A stretch of DNA of 64,000 nucleotides from Blastobasis lacticolella (GCA_905147135.1 LR990049.1:13347428-13411427); one strand, 5' to 3'. Shown: positions 42,270 through 53,623, numbered from the stretch's first letter. The notes: generated by a model not told the origin, from the letters alone. A program made the numbers and translations.

Positions 42270-42930
42270 AAAACACAATTTTTTTATTTTTAAATTGTCA
42301 CCTTTCAAAACCCTGAAATCCCGATTTTGAAAGCAATGTACGGTATGTACGTCATCATAAATTCAATATGGCGGCGACCGTAATTTAAAGTGTAGTCCAC
42401 GCCGACGAAGTCGTGGGGGAAAACCTAGTAATCTCATAAACTATTAAAATAATTTCAAAAATATTCTAATCTTTACATACAAAATGTATGTACTTTTACT
42501 TGAAGCTCTTTATTATAACTTAGTTTCACAATTTATAAAGAAACTAGTCACCTTCGACTCTTTAATCATGTTAGAATGTGTAGCTTCGATTGTGGACTAA
42601 AACAGTAATACCTTGGTGCATTTTAGAAGGCAACACAAACAACTATTCACCTGAGAGTCTATTACGATTTCATTACGACTCTATTGATACAACTTTTTGC
42701 AGAATATCCACATCGCAATCGAAATCAAGGCGCAATTGAGCTTCAATTGAATATCAATAGCATGTGAGTTAATTAAGCTATAAGAAGTGTGCGCCTGGTC
42801 TCCACGGTTAAAAGGGTTTAGACGTAATATGGCGCTGTCACCAAGACACACGTATTTGGGATGTTTTCAGCTGAGGCCGCACCAAAAAGATTGGAAAAAT
42901 TAGCTAAGGTTTCGGCAATTTATTTTTTGC
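42270..42930. other. Downstream of gene B, no gene
   Basis: Contains a Helitron-like 3' end at 42396-42432 (CACGCCGACGAAGTCGTGG and then CTAGTAA). Otherwise nothing is recognised. Confidence 0.5.
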
Positions 42931-42934
42931 TCTG

Positions 42935-43216
42935 TTGTCCCAAGCATGTCTCAAGCTAGACACGCGGTTGGAAGATGAGACGGTGCGAGGCTGTCGGTGC
43001 ACGTACCATCCCCGACCAGAAGCTGTAATATGTCATACCTATTTAGAAAAAGTATTTTTCTTGAGGAACGTAACAAGGAAGCGCGGTAGGCCTAAAAGGA
43101 GATGGCGGGACGAGTTGGACGCCTTTTCTAAGGATTGGCCGAGGAAAGCATCCGACCGTGAATCGTGGAAGATCGAAAGGGAGGCCTTTGCCCTGCAGTG
43201 GGACAGAAATGGCTAA
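42935..43216 (+). pseudogene. LINE C-terminal fragment
   Basis: The second half reads KRGRPKRRWRDELDAFSKDW, then ASDRESWKIEREAFALQWDR and a stop. The GRPxxRW...D(R)..W...EEAF pattern is typical of the C-terminal tail of RTE-like LINE polyproteins. AAATAAATAAATAA follows the stop as a tail. No RT core is present, so this is a 5'-truncated dead copy. The upstream ~45 codons are not recognisable. Confidence 0.7.
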
Positions 43217-43261
43217 AAATAAATAAATAAATAATGTATGTATTTATTAATCGGTTATGTG

Positions 43262-43375
43262 ATGTAGGTCAATCTGACCTCCGACCTCTGACCTAATTAC
43301 CTGACCTGCCAAATCCTGGATCACGGTCAAGGCGGACCCCGGGCCTTAGTGTGCGAGAGCACACGCCAAGATAAC
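43262..43375 (+). repeat. SINE-A 3' fragment
   Basis: CCTGCCAAATCCTGGATCAC, GGTCAAGGCGGACCCCGGGC, TGTGCGAGAGCACACGCC and AAGAT match the distal part of the SINE-A copies at 28.5 and 48.3 kb. It directly follows the LINE fragment at 42.9-43.2 kb. It carries a small repeat, TGACCTCCGACCTCTGACC, at its left end. Confidence 0.7.
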
Positions 43376-44354
43376 GATGTTGTAGGACAATCTACAGTTA
43401 AACACAGCATTTGCCAGAAGTGGCAATAAAATCCCTACCTCGCAGCGAAGTTTGTCGGCGATATATCCGTAGCATGTAGGACTCGCCACTCTGCTCGACC
43501 ATTCATTTTTGTCGCACGAGAGCGACTGGATCGGAGCAGTATTAACGTAGATGGATGGCGCTGCGCCACGGCAACGCCTGTTTAATCTGCACTAGGTTGT
43601 GCCAAAAACATTATCAAGATCGATTCCGAAACGTTTCTTGGCTTTATACTTGATATTATGATTCGAAACTTTTACTTACTGATACTGGTATAAGTGTGAA
43701 TGGAGTTTCATTAGAATAGGTACCGAAATATAGCTGTACGTATAGCTATAGGTATACGACATATTTTCAATCTGAAAGCAGAATAAGGTCAAGGCGAGGC
43801 TTAATCGAAACGAATGATTTTAATACATCTACGTAGTTTTGAGGATTTGTATTTTGTATGCGTTTATAGTAATTTGCTACAAGTGTGAAAGAGCTCTGCA
43901 CACGAATCGAATTCGAATGGTTCAAAATTACGGCTGCGGATTAGCGTAGCAGACCACAAATCCAATATAAAAAATTCACAGAATAGCTAAAGTATTAAAC
44001 TTAAAAGAATCGCCGAATATATATTTAAAACGTGTTTATTACAGTTTAATAAAACACCCCAATTAAGAATTAAATCACTTTTTGTACACTAGTTCCACTT
44101 TATTATATAATTTTTATTAAATTGCAACCGGTTTCGAATTACTCATCTTCAGGCAATTACTTTATATTTTGATTACAAGCTATATGTAGGTACCGACAAA
44201 TAATAATTTAAAGTTGAAATGGAGTTCCATCATGAAGTGACAACACAAAGTGTTAAACACCCCAATTAAATTTAGGTTTAATCGCTTCTTCCTAAGTATC
44301 TACAGTGACGACTACTCGCTCAAAATCGGTTAGGCAAAGCGGATGTAATGGCAA
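43376..44354. other. Intergenic, with a direct-repeat-flanked block
   Basis: No gene. AACACCCCAATTAA occurs at about 44053 and again at about 44264, flanking some 200 bp that includes AAATTGCAACCGGTTTCGAA and CTCATCTTCAGGCAATTACT. This may be a terminal-repeat relic of an unidentified element. Confidence 0.4.
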
Positions 44355-44640
44355 AGCGGGATATCCCGTTCGAATTAGAGCCGCCCAACTGGAGAAGTAC
44401 CTCCTTAGAGAATACCGCAGCTAAACCATACTATTTCAAATAGTATCCTGTTCCTGCCGGTGAGTTAGGTCTCTAGTGCTCTATGCGGTGGGGGGGCCTA
44501 GTATTCGCCTATCCGGTGCCGCAGCAATGTGTACCGAGCTTTTTAGAGATGGGCAACGCATTGGCGTTATGTCTATAGGCAATGGTGACCACTTTTTCTC
44601 AGATGGACTCTCGCCGTTTGTCTACCGCACCTATCGTATT
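44355..44640 (+). repeat. LINE-tail family L, uninterrupted copy
   Basis: Contains both parts of the copy split at 30.0-31.3 kb in one piece: GATATCCCGTTCGAATTAGA, ACCGCAGCTAAACCATACTA, AAATAGTATCCTGTTCCTGC, CGGTGAGTTAGG, GGGCAACGCATTGGCGTTAT and GGCAATGGTGACCAC. It is the reference that proves the nested insertions there. Confidence 0.85.
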
Positions 44641-46599
44641 TGCATACCTATGCAAATATACACATACCTACAATGATAAACAAACCAACCTAATTATTTG
44701 TACAACAAAAAATTCAAATTTGAATTCATCCAAAAGCATTGTTATGCAAATGCAAATTGCCTGTACATTAAAAGAATACTCACGATTTTCTTAACAAGTT
44801 TAGAGAAAAAATATATAAACCTTGATTCCCCACAGTGAGGCAGTAAACCGCGATCGTGTAAAAGTTTTCAAATAAACCCAATGAGGCTGGCTCATGCCTT
44901 GTTTACGTGCGCTGTTTCTTTGCCGGTTCCGCCCGACCCTCCGACGAAAATCACAAAGTTCTTTTATTTATTTTTAGTAAGTAAATCTACGAAGAACGAT
45001 TTTCAATATCATCGAATTCGTACTGAGTTTTGTAAAATGTGCGTAAATAAGGCGTGGGTTTTAACGATTTAGCAGGTTGTGCTATACTGTCAACTCAAAA
45101 TTTTATGAGCTTCTGATGCGTGCGCCTGTGGACGCGGGAGTTTGGATGTAATACACTCGTCTCTTTAAAGTATGATTTTTTACTGCCACAAGAATACATA
45201 ACATACAAGTAGATTCTACATATGGCGCTACACTACAAAGATTTTCCCAATCCGAAATTCGTCTCTCGAAAACTCTGACATCTAAATTTTACGACCCTTG
45301 ATACTTAGTTGGGTATTAGTCTGCATGGTAAATACGAATGTTTAACAAAGTAAAATAAATACTTACGCTCAAACGGGAGAAAATTTACCAAAAAACGGCA
45401 CTACCGATTAAGTTTCGAGTACTGGGAAAGCTGTTGTATAATATAGCATTAGAAACTAAAGCATATCTGCAATATTGAATAAGTAGTGATATCAAATTCA
45501 AAATGACTGAGTGTGGTCAGAAATTTCTCGGCTAGTTTTTCGACGATTCTACAAGCTAGGATTTAAATTGTAACTGAGATTAACTGTGCGGAATGTGAAA
45601 AGCACTGCTGTTATGTAGTCTTAATGTTAAAACAATGTACAGCGTGGATTTAGAGTAATAATCGCTATGTACTCACTGTGCTACCTTACTCACTATTTGC
45701 ACCATTTTTGTTTCTTATACTGTTGGGGTTGGAGATGGAGATACTTAAGTTTATTTTTGTTATTAAAGATAGAAGGTAGGTGTTTCACACAGATCATGGA
45801 ACGACTAATGCACAGATAAAGCTTAGTACCACCTGACCATCTTTCAAGAAACATCCTAAACGTCATATTTCTCAAAACGTTAATGATTTCTAAGTTATTT
45901 TTACTTTATGATAAAAACACTTGTGGAGAAGTCAGATTTGCTTCATTAATTCCTAAATTATTATCTCTTTTGACTTGCTCTAAGATTTTAATTTGGTTTG
46001 TTATTTGTTTTAATAATAAATTACAAATAAAACGAACGTCTTGGCATTTTTAGATGTAGGTATTTTATCCCATGTAATTTTTTATGTTAGCCCAACTTTA
46101 TACACAACCACTTTGCTGTGCGACTTTTGTGTTACCGTACCATTTTGTCATTATTAACACTATTGGTCGATTCCGTAAAAAATTTGGACTTCGTATTTAT
46201 TAGCGTTCAGTGAAAAGCGCCTGTCCGTAGAGTAAAGGCAAATATACACTTAGATATGTTTCTCGCAGACTCACAATCCTGCAATCCAACGATTTTATAG
46301 GAAGCTAGCTTTGCTAGCGACTTCGTCGGCGCATAACTGGCTTATTTTACACCTACACAGTTTAGTACCTACGCAGAGTATATTACCTACCCTGGGTTCA
46401 TATTTTTAATTTCATATCTTTACTTCCAAATCTATTCAGTGGCTTACCTAAGCATGAAAACGTAATAGATTTCAACATTTTAGTATAACACAGTTTTGAT
46501 TCTATTATATAATATTTTTTAAAACACCTTATCTTATAACTTGAATATTTTTTTAAATTTTGATTTTACAAACCTAAGACACAAAACACTATTTTTAAG
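44641..46599. other. Intergenic, no gene seen
   Basis: A 63-codon frame at 44881-45072 starts with a hydrophobic stretch but has no splice or promoter context and is not called. A reversed Helitron-like end (GCTAGCGACTTCGTCGGCG) is present at 46313-46332. Confidence 0.45.
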
Positions 46600-46799
46600 G
46601 GATTGATCGATGTACAACACAAACGCAATTCTACCTATTCGCGATTCTACACAATATGGATTCCGCACAACTGACATTCAACACATTATTTATTACACAC
46701 AGACTTCAATTATACACAAACGCGTTTCTTCCTATTCGCGATTCTACACAATACTAATTCCACACAACTGCAGCCATTCAACAAATTTGCTATTCCACA

Positions 46800-47195
46800 T
46801 ATCTATTCGTCAACGCTGGGGACCTGGGACTGGATGACATAGATCTGGACCTAAGTTTAGTGGAACCAGTCAACGTTGACCAAGGTCAACCCTTTTTAAC
46901 AAACCTGGTCTAATGCTTTGTTGGTTGACTGAGGTTGACCTTGGTCAACCTTTACTAGGTCCTGGTCTAGTTCTAAGCTTGGGTAAACAACCAGTCTCAG
47001 GGTGCCCAGCGTTGACCAGGTTTGTTGACCAGAGTTGACCTTGGTCAACATTTACTAGGTCCACTAAACTTACGCCCTGGTCTAGTTCTACGCTTAGGTT
47101 ACGTTACAATACAACCATTTTTAGGGTGCCCAGCGTTGACGAATGGGTGAATGGCAGTCCAGGGCCCTCAGCGTTGACCAGGTTTGTTGGATCAG
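46800..47195. repeat. Interior GTTGACC repeat cluster
   Basis: Repeated units include GTTGACCAAGGTCAACC (a palindrome), TGACCTTGGTCAAC, TTTACTAGGTCC, CCTGGTCTAGTTCTA, AGGGTGCCCAGCGTTGACCA and GTTTGTTG. They occur in two to four partly inverted, partly direct copies. The order is scrambled and suggests repeated template switching or unequal exchange inside the mobile element. Confidence 0.7.
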
Positions 47196-47295
47196 AGTTA
47201 GGATCAGAGTTATTATGAGACTTCTATGAGCAACGCGTTCCAGTTTGGTCTGTCAGCGTAAATTAACAATACAGTAACGGGCCACCTGCCTTTAA

Positions 47296-47603
47296 AAGCA
47301 TGGGTGGCCTAGTGGTTATAGTATTCGACTCGTAAGCGTGAGGGGTTTGAAAACCCCATGCTGCCATGTACCAATGACTCTTTTCTGAGTAATGTTTATT
47401 AGTTGAATACTAACCGATGCACTTAGGGTGAAGACAAACATCATGATGAAACTTGCTTATTCAGGTGACCGAATGTGTAGGTGTATGTGTAGGTAACCAT
47501 GATCCAAAATGTTCAGGTTCCCGTGGTAGCAGGTCAAATGGCAGTTGCTCTACTGTAATGACTTGATCTGCCAATCCTGGATCATGGTCAATGCAGACCC
47601 CGG
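47296..47603 (+). repeat. SINE-A copy with head, inside the 46.6-kb element
   Basis: Begins AGCATGGGTGGCCTAGTGGT (A-box region); the remainder follows the 28.0-kb copy: GACTCGTAAGCGTGAGGGG, CCAATGACTCTTTTCTGAGT, AACCGATGCACTTAGGGTGA and CCAATCCTGGATCATGGTCA. It stops at GACCCCGG, exactly where the right inverted-repeat arm begins. Confidence 0.8.
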
Positions 47604-48035
47604 GCAGTTGTGTAGAATTAGTATTGTGTAGAATCGCGAACAGGAAGAAACGCGTTTGTGTATAATTGAAGACTGTGTGTAATAAATAATGTGTTGAATG
47701 TCAGTTGTGCGGAATCCATATTGTGTAGAATCGCGAATAGGTAGAATTGCGTTTGTGTTGTACATCGATCAATCCTTTTTAAGCAGTGAATAAATCTAAA
47801 CAGAAGATTCAATTACGTAGCAAATTTTCATAGAAAATAAATCTTTCTACATTTTAATTGCCTCTCTGAGAACTTCCAGAAACATGTATAAAATAAATAC
47901 AGGTGTAACAGACTAACAAAAAACTCGGCACGATCCTGCGGTATTGTAAGGTATTAGAATATATTTATTTACCTAGTTCCTTTTCATAAAATAGAAATAA
48001 ATATTTGTTTCAAACTAAACTCGCGTTCTTTACAC

Positions 48036-48174
48036 ATATTATTATATTAGACGGGACTTGGACGCGACAGTCGGCAGTCGTCTCGTGACCACGGTGGGTG
48101 TAACCCTACCGAAACGTCGGGAAAACAAATCATAAAGGTACGTCGCGTCCAAGTCCCGTCTAATATAATAATAG
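48036..48174. mobile_element. MITE, TTAGACGGGACTT family, full copy
   Basis: Left ATATTATTATATTAGACGGG and ACTTGGACGCGAC; right arm is the reverse complement of TATTATATTAGACGGGACTT, GGACGCGACGTACC and TTTATGATTTGTTTTCCCGA. Upstream TTTGTTTCAAACTAAACTCG (48007) is also shared with 13630, so the mobile or duplicated unit may extend further left. Confidence 0.85.
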
Positions 48175-48186
48175 AAATAAATAGTG

Positions 48187-48352
48187 TAATTAGAGGCGAC
48201 TGAACGTGTAACCATGATTCAATCTGGTCAGGTTCCCCTGTAAACAGGGTCACGGAGGTCAGATGGCAGTCGCTCCACTGCCATCCACCCGATCTGCCAA
48301 ATCTTGAATCATGGTCAAGGCGGACATCGGGCATTTGAGCGCGAGCGCACAA
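48187..48352 (+). repeat. SINE-A 3' fragment
   Basis: GGCGACTGAACGTGTAACCA, ATCTGGTCAGGTTCCCCTG, GGTCACGGAGGTCAGATGGC and CAGTCGCTCCACTG follow the family order and end near CGCGAGCGCACAAACTATG. Confidence 0.8.
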
Positions 48353-49074
48353 ACTATGTAGGTACTAATGCAATGAAATAACAGAAGAAAGCGATCTAAG
48401 TCTGATGATGGCTTTATCTTTACATCTGTGATAGGTATGCTACTTTGATGAAAATGACCATTTCCGTACACAAAAATCATCCATTTTCACTTTTCTTTAA
48501 TTTGAAGTAACTATATGCTATTCGGATTGAACAGGGTTTTCTGTTACACCCTGTATCAAAGCGAACACTACTGCCTGAATTGAATATTCATAAATGCTTA
48601 ACAGGCGCTTTAGCCAACAACCTTGCAAAGAAAAAGCTTTTATGCAACTATTAACTGCGCCTATAACGTACGAACTGCAAATAAGCCATTATGAGGATGG
48701 AGCAATCAATCACATGGGTACATTAGTAAGGAAATATTTTAGCGCGTAACAATGGATCGACACCATCGGGACAAAAGCGTCACTCAGTCAGATCAGTAGG
48801 GGACTCCGGGACGGCTAGGATGCCCGCGCCCCCAATCGATGGCTACCATTGATCAGTATTATTAGCTTTACATTATTTGAAACGAAACAACACAAAAGAG
48901 ACAATCACAGAACGACAGAGACTGATAAGTGTTTGTACACTTTCGTTTATTTAAGGAAACAACCTCACGCTCGCGTGAAAGAGGTGGTAAACAAACCAAA
49001 TAAATACGATACCGCATTATTCTCGTTTTAGCGAGGAACAGTGATAATGAGGAATTTCGTTTTAGTAATTAGTG
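48353..49074. other. Intergenic, no gene seen
   Basis: No supportable coding sequence or repeat family. Confidence 0.5.
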
Positions 49075-49215
49075 ATGAGAGCGTCGGTGGCCAAATAGCT
49101 AGCGGGTTCGACTCGTAAGCGAGAGGTACCGAATTTGAACCCCATGTACCAATGACTTTTTGTGAGTTATGTACAGTAGTTGAACACTCTTATGGCGACG
49201 GAAAACATCATCATT
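49075..49215 (+). repeat. SINE-A 5' fragment
   Basis: GAGCGTCGGTGGCCAAATAG (degenerate A box), GACTCGTAAGCGAGAGGTAC, CGAATTTGAACCCCATG (degenerate B box) and TACCAATGACTTTTTGTGAG. Only the head half is present. Confidence 0.75.
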
Positions 49216-50653
49216 ATAGATGGAGCAGCCAGTGTCTGGTCAGCAGAGTTTTCTGGTGCCGATTTCTTTCATTTATTTCTGTTCGCCTGCTAAGCTTTGA
49301 GATAATGACTAAGTTACTCGAAGTCCAGCAGTGCACTTTTATGGGCAGTCGATGATGATGATGAAAGTGAATTAATTGCCTATAACGTAACACTCAACTG
49401 CACTATGTAAGTCCATGTGCTAGTTTTCACCCAAATATTTCCACATTACTTTCCATCGGCGAGCGTATTGGTCGATTTAACCATTTCTCCATTATCGTTG
49501 GGCAGAAAAAAGGGCCACAAAGTGTGGTTCCATTCTAATAACGTACATGTAAAAGAAGTGGGGACCAAGAATTTAAGCGCGGAGGTGGAGAGCCGTCTCT
49601 GGGGGGCGATAGGGCGCGCAAACGGGTAGACTTACCCAGAGGTAGACTCACCCGGCCGTTTTCCCGCGTTTGCCTAACGAGATATAGAACAAACTTCGCA
49701 CACCGCCCGCTAACACCGACGCAATAATTGGCTAACAAGATCGATGTGGCGCGATATGTCAGATGTTGCAGATACTTTCGGTTACGGAAGAGTATTTCAA
49801 CTGTGAAATTACTTGCTGAAAGAATAATCTAATTAGATTTCGAATAAATTAATCTATGTAAAAGAATATATATGAGAATCGGAAACCGATAAAATTACAG
49901 GTTTGGTTTTCTTGCATAGATAGATATGATATCCATAGATGGATCAGTTTTGATTGACATGTGCTCAACAGGATAGCCGTTATAATTCCTGTAGGTACAT
50001 AAAAATGATTTCTCTATGATTATAATGCAATAAAGCTCTATTTGTACCCTAAATTCTCAATAATAGTTTACGTAAACAGATTACAATCAGTAGGTAGGTA
50101 CACATAACAAACAGTCACTAAGTACCTACATCACTTCATCAACTGGGTAGTTGATCGAAGCTACATCATAATACATTCTCAACTTCGTTGACATTTATAC
50201 AGTGCACCGGTAGAAGCTATGGAACCATCGATCAAATCAAAGTTGATCTCCGTTCAATTTATGAAAGCGGATAGTTTGGTTTGCGTGCCTCCCGCGCCGC
50301 TCCCCTAATGAAATACTTGGTGAGGAATCGACATTCCTTAAGCTACAATTTATATATTATCTTTATTTTGTTGTCAAACACATTCGAAGGATTATACCAT
50401 AGATTAGGTACGACTTGTTTAGATAACAAAAAATTATGAGTTACGTATATTAGTGTTCACTGTTCAAATGCAAAAGCATTTGACTAAAATCTATATATTT
50501 TACTTGTAATATAAGAATAAAAGGAGATGTATGAAAAGAGTTGTGGATATATGCGAGGCTAGGGAGTTGTGTCAGGACAGAGCAAAGTGGCACCTGTGGG
50601 ACCGGCGTGAGCTTTATGTATGTATGCATGGCATGTACATAAATACATAAAGT
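49216..50653. other. Intergenic, no gene seen
   Basis: No supportable gene. A GC-richer patch lies at about 49560-49720. Opposed short frames there are chance overlaps. Confidence 0.5.
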
Positions 50654-50868
50654 TTGGCGATCTGAGTGGTTCAGTTGGTTAACATGCCGGTCGCCACACA
50701 GAGGTCTCGGGTTCGATTCCCGGCTGAACAGAAATTAAAATAATGAATTTTAATTTCTGTTATGGGTCTGGGTAAACCCAATAAGTATGTATTTAAAAAA
50801 AAAATATTAGCTGATTGTTAGTTATCTAACACCCTTTTGGCTAGATGTTTGTCCAAGCTTATTTATTT
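50654..50868 (+). repeat. SINE-B copy 2
   Basis: TGGTTCAGTTGGTTAACATG then GGGTTCGATTCCCGGCTGAA, an intact B box and the best-preserved Pol III promoter of the three copies, followed by ATAATGAATTTTAATTTCTG and the terminal TTGTCCAAGCTTATTTATT. The 86-codon open frame starting in its tail at 50845 is not supported. Confidence 0.85.
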
Positions 50869-51294
50869 ATGTATATTTTGCTTATGTTGTTAAATTCAAT
50901 GAACAGCGGCGGAGAATTTGAGTTTATGTTAGTTGCTGACGTTGTAAGCGCTATTAAACAAACAGTCACAGCGAGAAACTCCCTCTACGTAGAATTGGAC
51001 AAACGAAATTTAACAACATTTTGCAAGGTCGCCGTCCGTCGCCGTAATCTGACTGTTAAAGTGATCCTATTTCTTACAAAGTATTATAAATGCAGAAGTT
51101 TGTAAGAATGTTTGTTTGTGACGGATGTTGATAAACTACTGAACAGCTTAACTATACAGACACATTTAATTTCGATATAGAATTTATATCGGAATTGAAT
51201 GTGGTTCCCACGGGGATAGATCTGGAATGCAATTACTTTTATTTTATTTTATAAATTTTAGGAAGACCAACAGTGTATTATTAACATTATTATA

Positions 51295-51420
51295 TTATGA
51301 AGTAGGCCGTAGGCCGGCACCGCATCCGCTCCCCTTAGGTTGCAGATGTCCTGACGACGCTGGCCGCTTTCCATCAGGTGGACCGTCTGACTATATCCTT
51401 CCTAGGCAGTTCTGCTGGAG
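51295..51420 (+). repeat. LINE 3'-tail fragment
   Basis: GGCCGGCACCGCATCCGCTC, CCTTAGGTTGCAGATGTCC and CGCTTTCCATCAGGTGGACC then GTCTG are variants of the CATCAGG-type LINE tails at 31.3 and 35.0 kb. Confidence 0.5.
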
Positions 51421-53620
51421 TTCGACAAACGATTGTAAAAAAGTGGCACTATCTCGGACTTAGATACGCTACCTACCTTTGAGTAGGTAACTTACGTCGG
51501 AATATTTTCTCAGCATTTGGCATCATTATGAAAATCGACAGTAATGTACTACCAGACAGCATTCATCTGTGCCTGTAGGTCAGGATTGGTGCCAGATTAC
51601 AGACTACCGAATATTTATGTGTCGGCGTGCGGAGGCGTTGCCTGCGTTGCCTCTCGCCAGTGCGCAGCAGCGCAACGCAGCGCAACGCAGCGGCACGTAT
51701 TGGGGCTTGGCAAGCCGGCCGGCAAACTTCCCCGATGAGCTGAGTCCGCGCTAAAAGCTGGCACATCAATATGCAGGGGGAGCTGGCTCCAAGCCAACCT
51801 CAGATATGGCAATTGAATATTTTCCCAGTTCACAGGTCACTTTACAGCTATCAAACGCCAGATAAACATGAACAACAATGAGCATTCGCATTAGCGACGC
51901 CGCTGGCCAGGATCCGCACTCATTATTCGTAGCGTGCGAGGAACGCTCCGCTCACAGGCAGTCGGGAGCTTGCGCGCGCCGACGTTTTGTGTCATTAGCA
52001 AGAAGTGAGAGGTAATTTGGGTTCAGCGAGGGATGATCCTTATATTTCAAGACGAATAATTATGAATCATTCTTATAACACCTCCGTGGGTTTGCTGTTA
52101 AGATTTACGGTTTTATTCAATCCAACGTCCCGGTAAATTACGAGGAGACGAGATCCATTAAGTGCTAAGTGCCTCCCGGGCGTAGAATCGGGGATGATAA
52201 TGGAAATGGGTTCCTTACTATGTTAATATGGGACTTAGACCCGCTGCTCCGGCAATATGCAAGGGCTAAGTGTTGCGGCCGAGTCGAGTGTTCAGTCTGA
52301 ACGTGACCCTCGTAATTGTCATAACATCACGCAGTAATGAGGAATTGAGGCCCTGATAGTATATCACCCTCAAACACGCGTTAATTGCTGCCAAATCGTT
52401 TGTACTTGTTTACGATGGCACTAATTGTGTCGCTATTAAAGCTCCTTCCCGGGAAATAATGGCTGCGGTCTCATTTATCACTCCAAGTTTCATAACAATT
52501 CGTCTGAGGCCATAGTCGCCGCCGTGGTGCGTCGCTGCTTACAGTAATTTATTGGTTTGGGCTTACTAACTCGATAGAAATGGAAATATCCGTTCTCATT
52601 CGATACTTTGCCACAATAAAGAAGTTCCGATTCGTTCACACTGGGGGTATAAATGGGATAAGTTTGCGAAAGCAATCGGCCTTATATGATCGTTACGGAC
52701 CACTATGTCGGAGCAAGCGTGAAAACCATTCCAAAGTTTCCTTCCTCGCTTCATTTCCTATAATTCTTTCAGGAGCGTTGCAGAGACTTAAAATCCATGT
52801 AGTTACGGAAAAGATTTTATTGCCGGAGAAACTGATGTTAATGTGGCTATAAGAAATTTTATAAGTGTTATTGTGAATTGAATAATGTGGACTGATTCAA
52901 TAATGTGTCATAAATATAATTTTTAAAAAGCAGTTCGAAAACTATAGAACTCTGACTGCTATTAAAAAAATCTAAGAGTTAAAAGCAAGCCCAATTTTGG
53001 CATTAAATGGGGGTATGCAGTGCAAATGTCAGTTTAATTTAAACGTGAAAGAGGCAACATTAACTTAAGAGGGCATCAAACAATTCCGGAGCAGTTGGAA
53101 CAGTTTAAAAATAATAAAAATTGCAATTATTTAACACCTAAGCATTCAAATACCCCACGCGACTAACCGAGGGTTAACAAGTTTTACTATTTCATTCATA
53201 TGTTTACCGTTATTTATTTCCCTTCACGCAACCCAGCCAGCTTTACTTGTACTTAAGTAAAATTTAAACTGTACGCGTTGACCTAGGGTCGTTCGCAAAC
53301 AAAATTAATTACGAAATAGTCGACCAACTTTTGGGTTGGCAGGGAGTCACTGTTGGAATAATTGTTGCTAATTGAGTTCCGTCCACCTGGATAGGCGGGG
53401 AAGGGCGAGGCGGGGCGGGGGAGGAACAACCCAGGAAAACGAAGGGATTTCATTTAACACGGCTGGAACTGAGCTAATGAATCGGCCCAAGGAGCGGCCG
53501 TTTACACGGCGAGCTGACGGCGGGGCTCAACACCGAGTGCTGAGAGGTAACGTAAATATTGCAAATATTCGAGCTAAGCTTGCGTTCCATTACTTACGCT
53601 AAATAGCTTTTGTTCGCTTC
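51421..53620. other. Repeat-poor, GC-richer intergenic region
   Basis: About 2.2 kb in which I recognise no repeats and no gene. Local features: GCGCAACGCAGCGCAACGCA, a direct decamer repeat, near 51668, and GC-rich stretches at about 51610-51760, 51890-51990 and 53370-53430. Short frames on both strands overlap each other and lack domains. The contrast with the repeat-dense flanks makes it a candidate for regulatory or intronic unique sequence, but that is inference. Confidence 0.4.
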
Positions 53621-53623
53621 TTA

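Larger units (their letters stand above)
46600..47775. mobile_element. hAT- or Foldback-like element, 172-bp inverted repeats, 8-bp duplication
   Basis: 1176 bp bounded by 172-bp terminal inverted repeats (46600-46771 and 47604-47775) that differ at only three positions. Directly outside each end is TTTTTAAG (46592-46599 and 47776-47783), an 8-bp target duplication. Each arm contains two related ~57-bp blocks about 90 bp apart (ACACAAACGC...TATTCGCGATTCTACACAAT), so the arms themselves are repetitive, as in Foldback elements. An 8-bp duplication fits hAT or P superfamilies. The interior has no transposase; it holds palindromic GTTGACC/GGTCAAC repeats (46800-47200) and a SINE-A copy. Open frames in the arms are artefacts of the repeat. 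Confidence 0.85.

Noticed and set aside
46610..47765. Two nearly identical 'proteins' (MYNTNAILPIRDS...) at 46610-46837 (+) and 47550-47765 (-)
   Set aside because: They are the same sequence read from the two arms of one inverted-repeat element.
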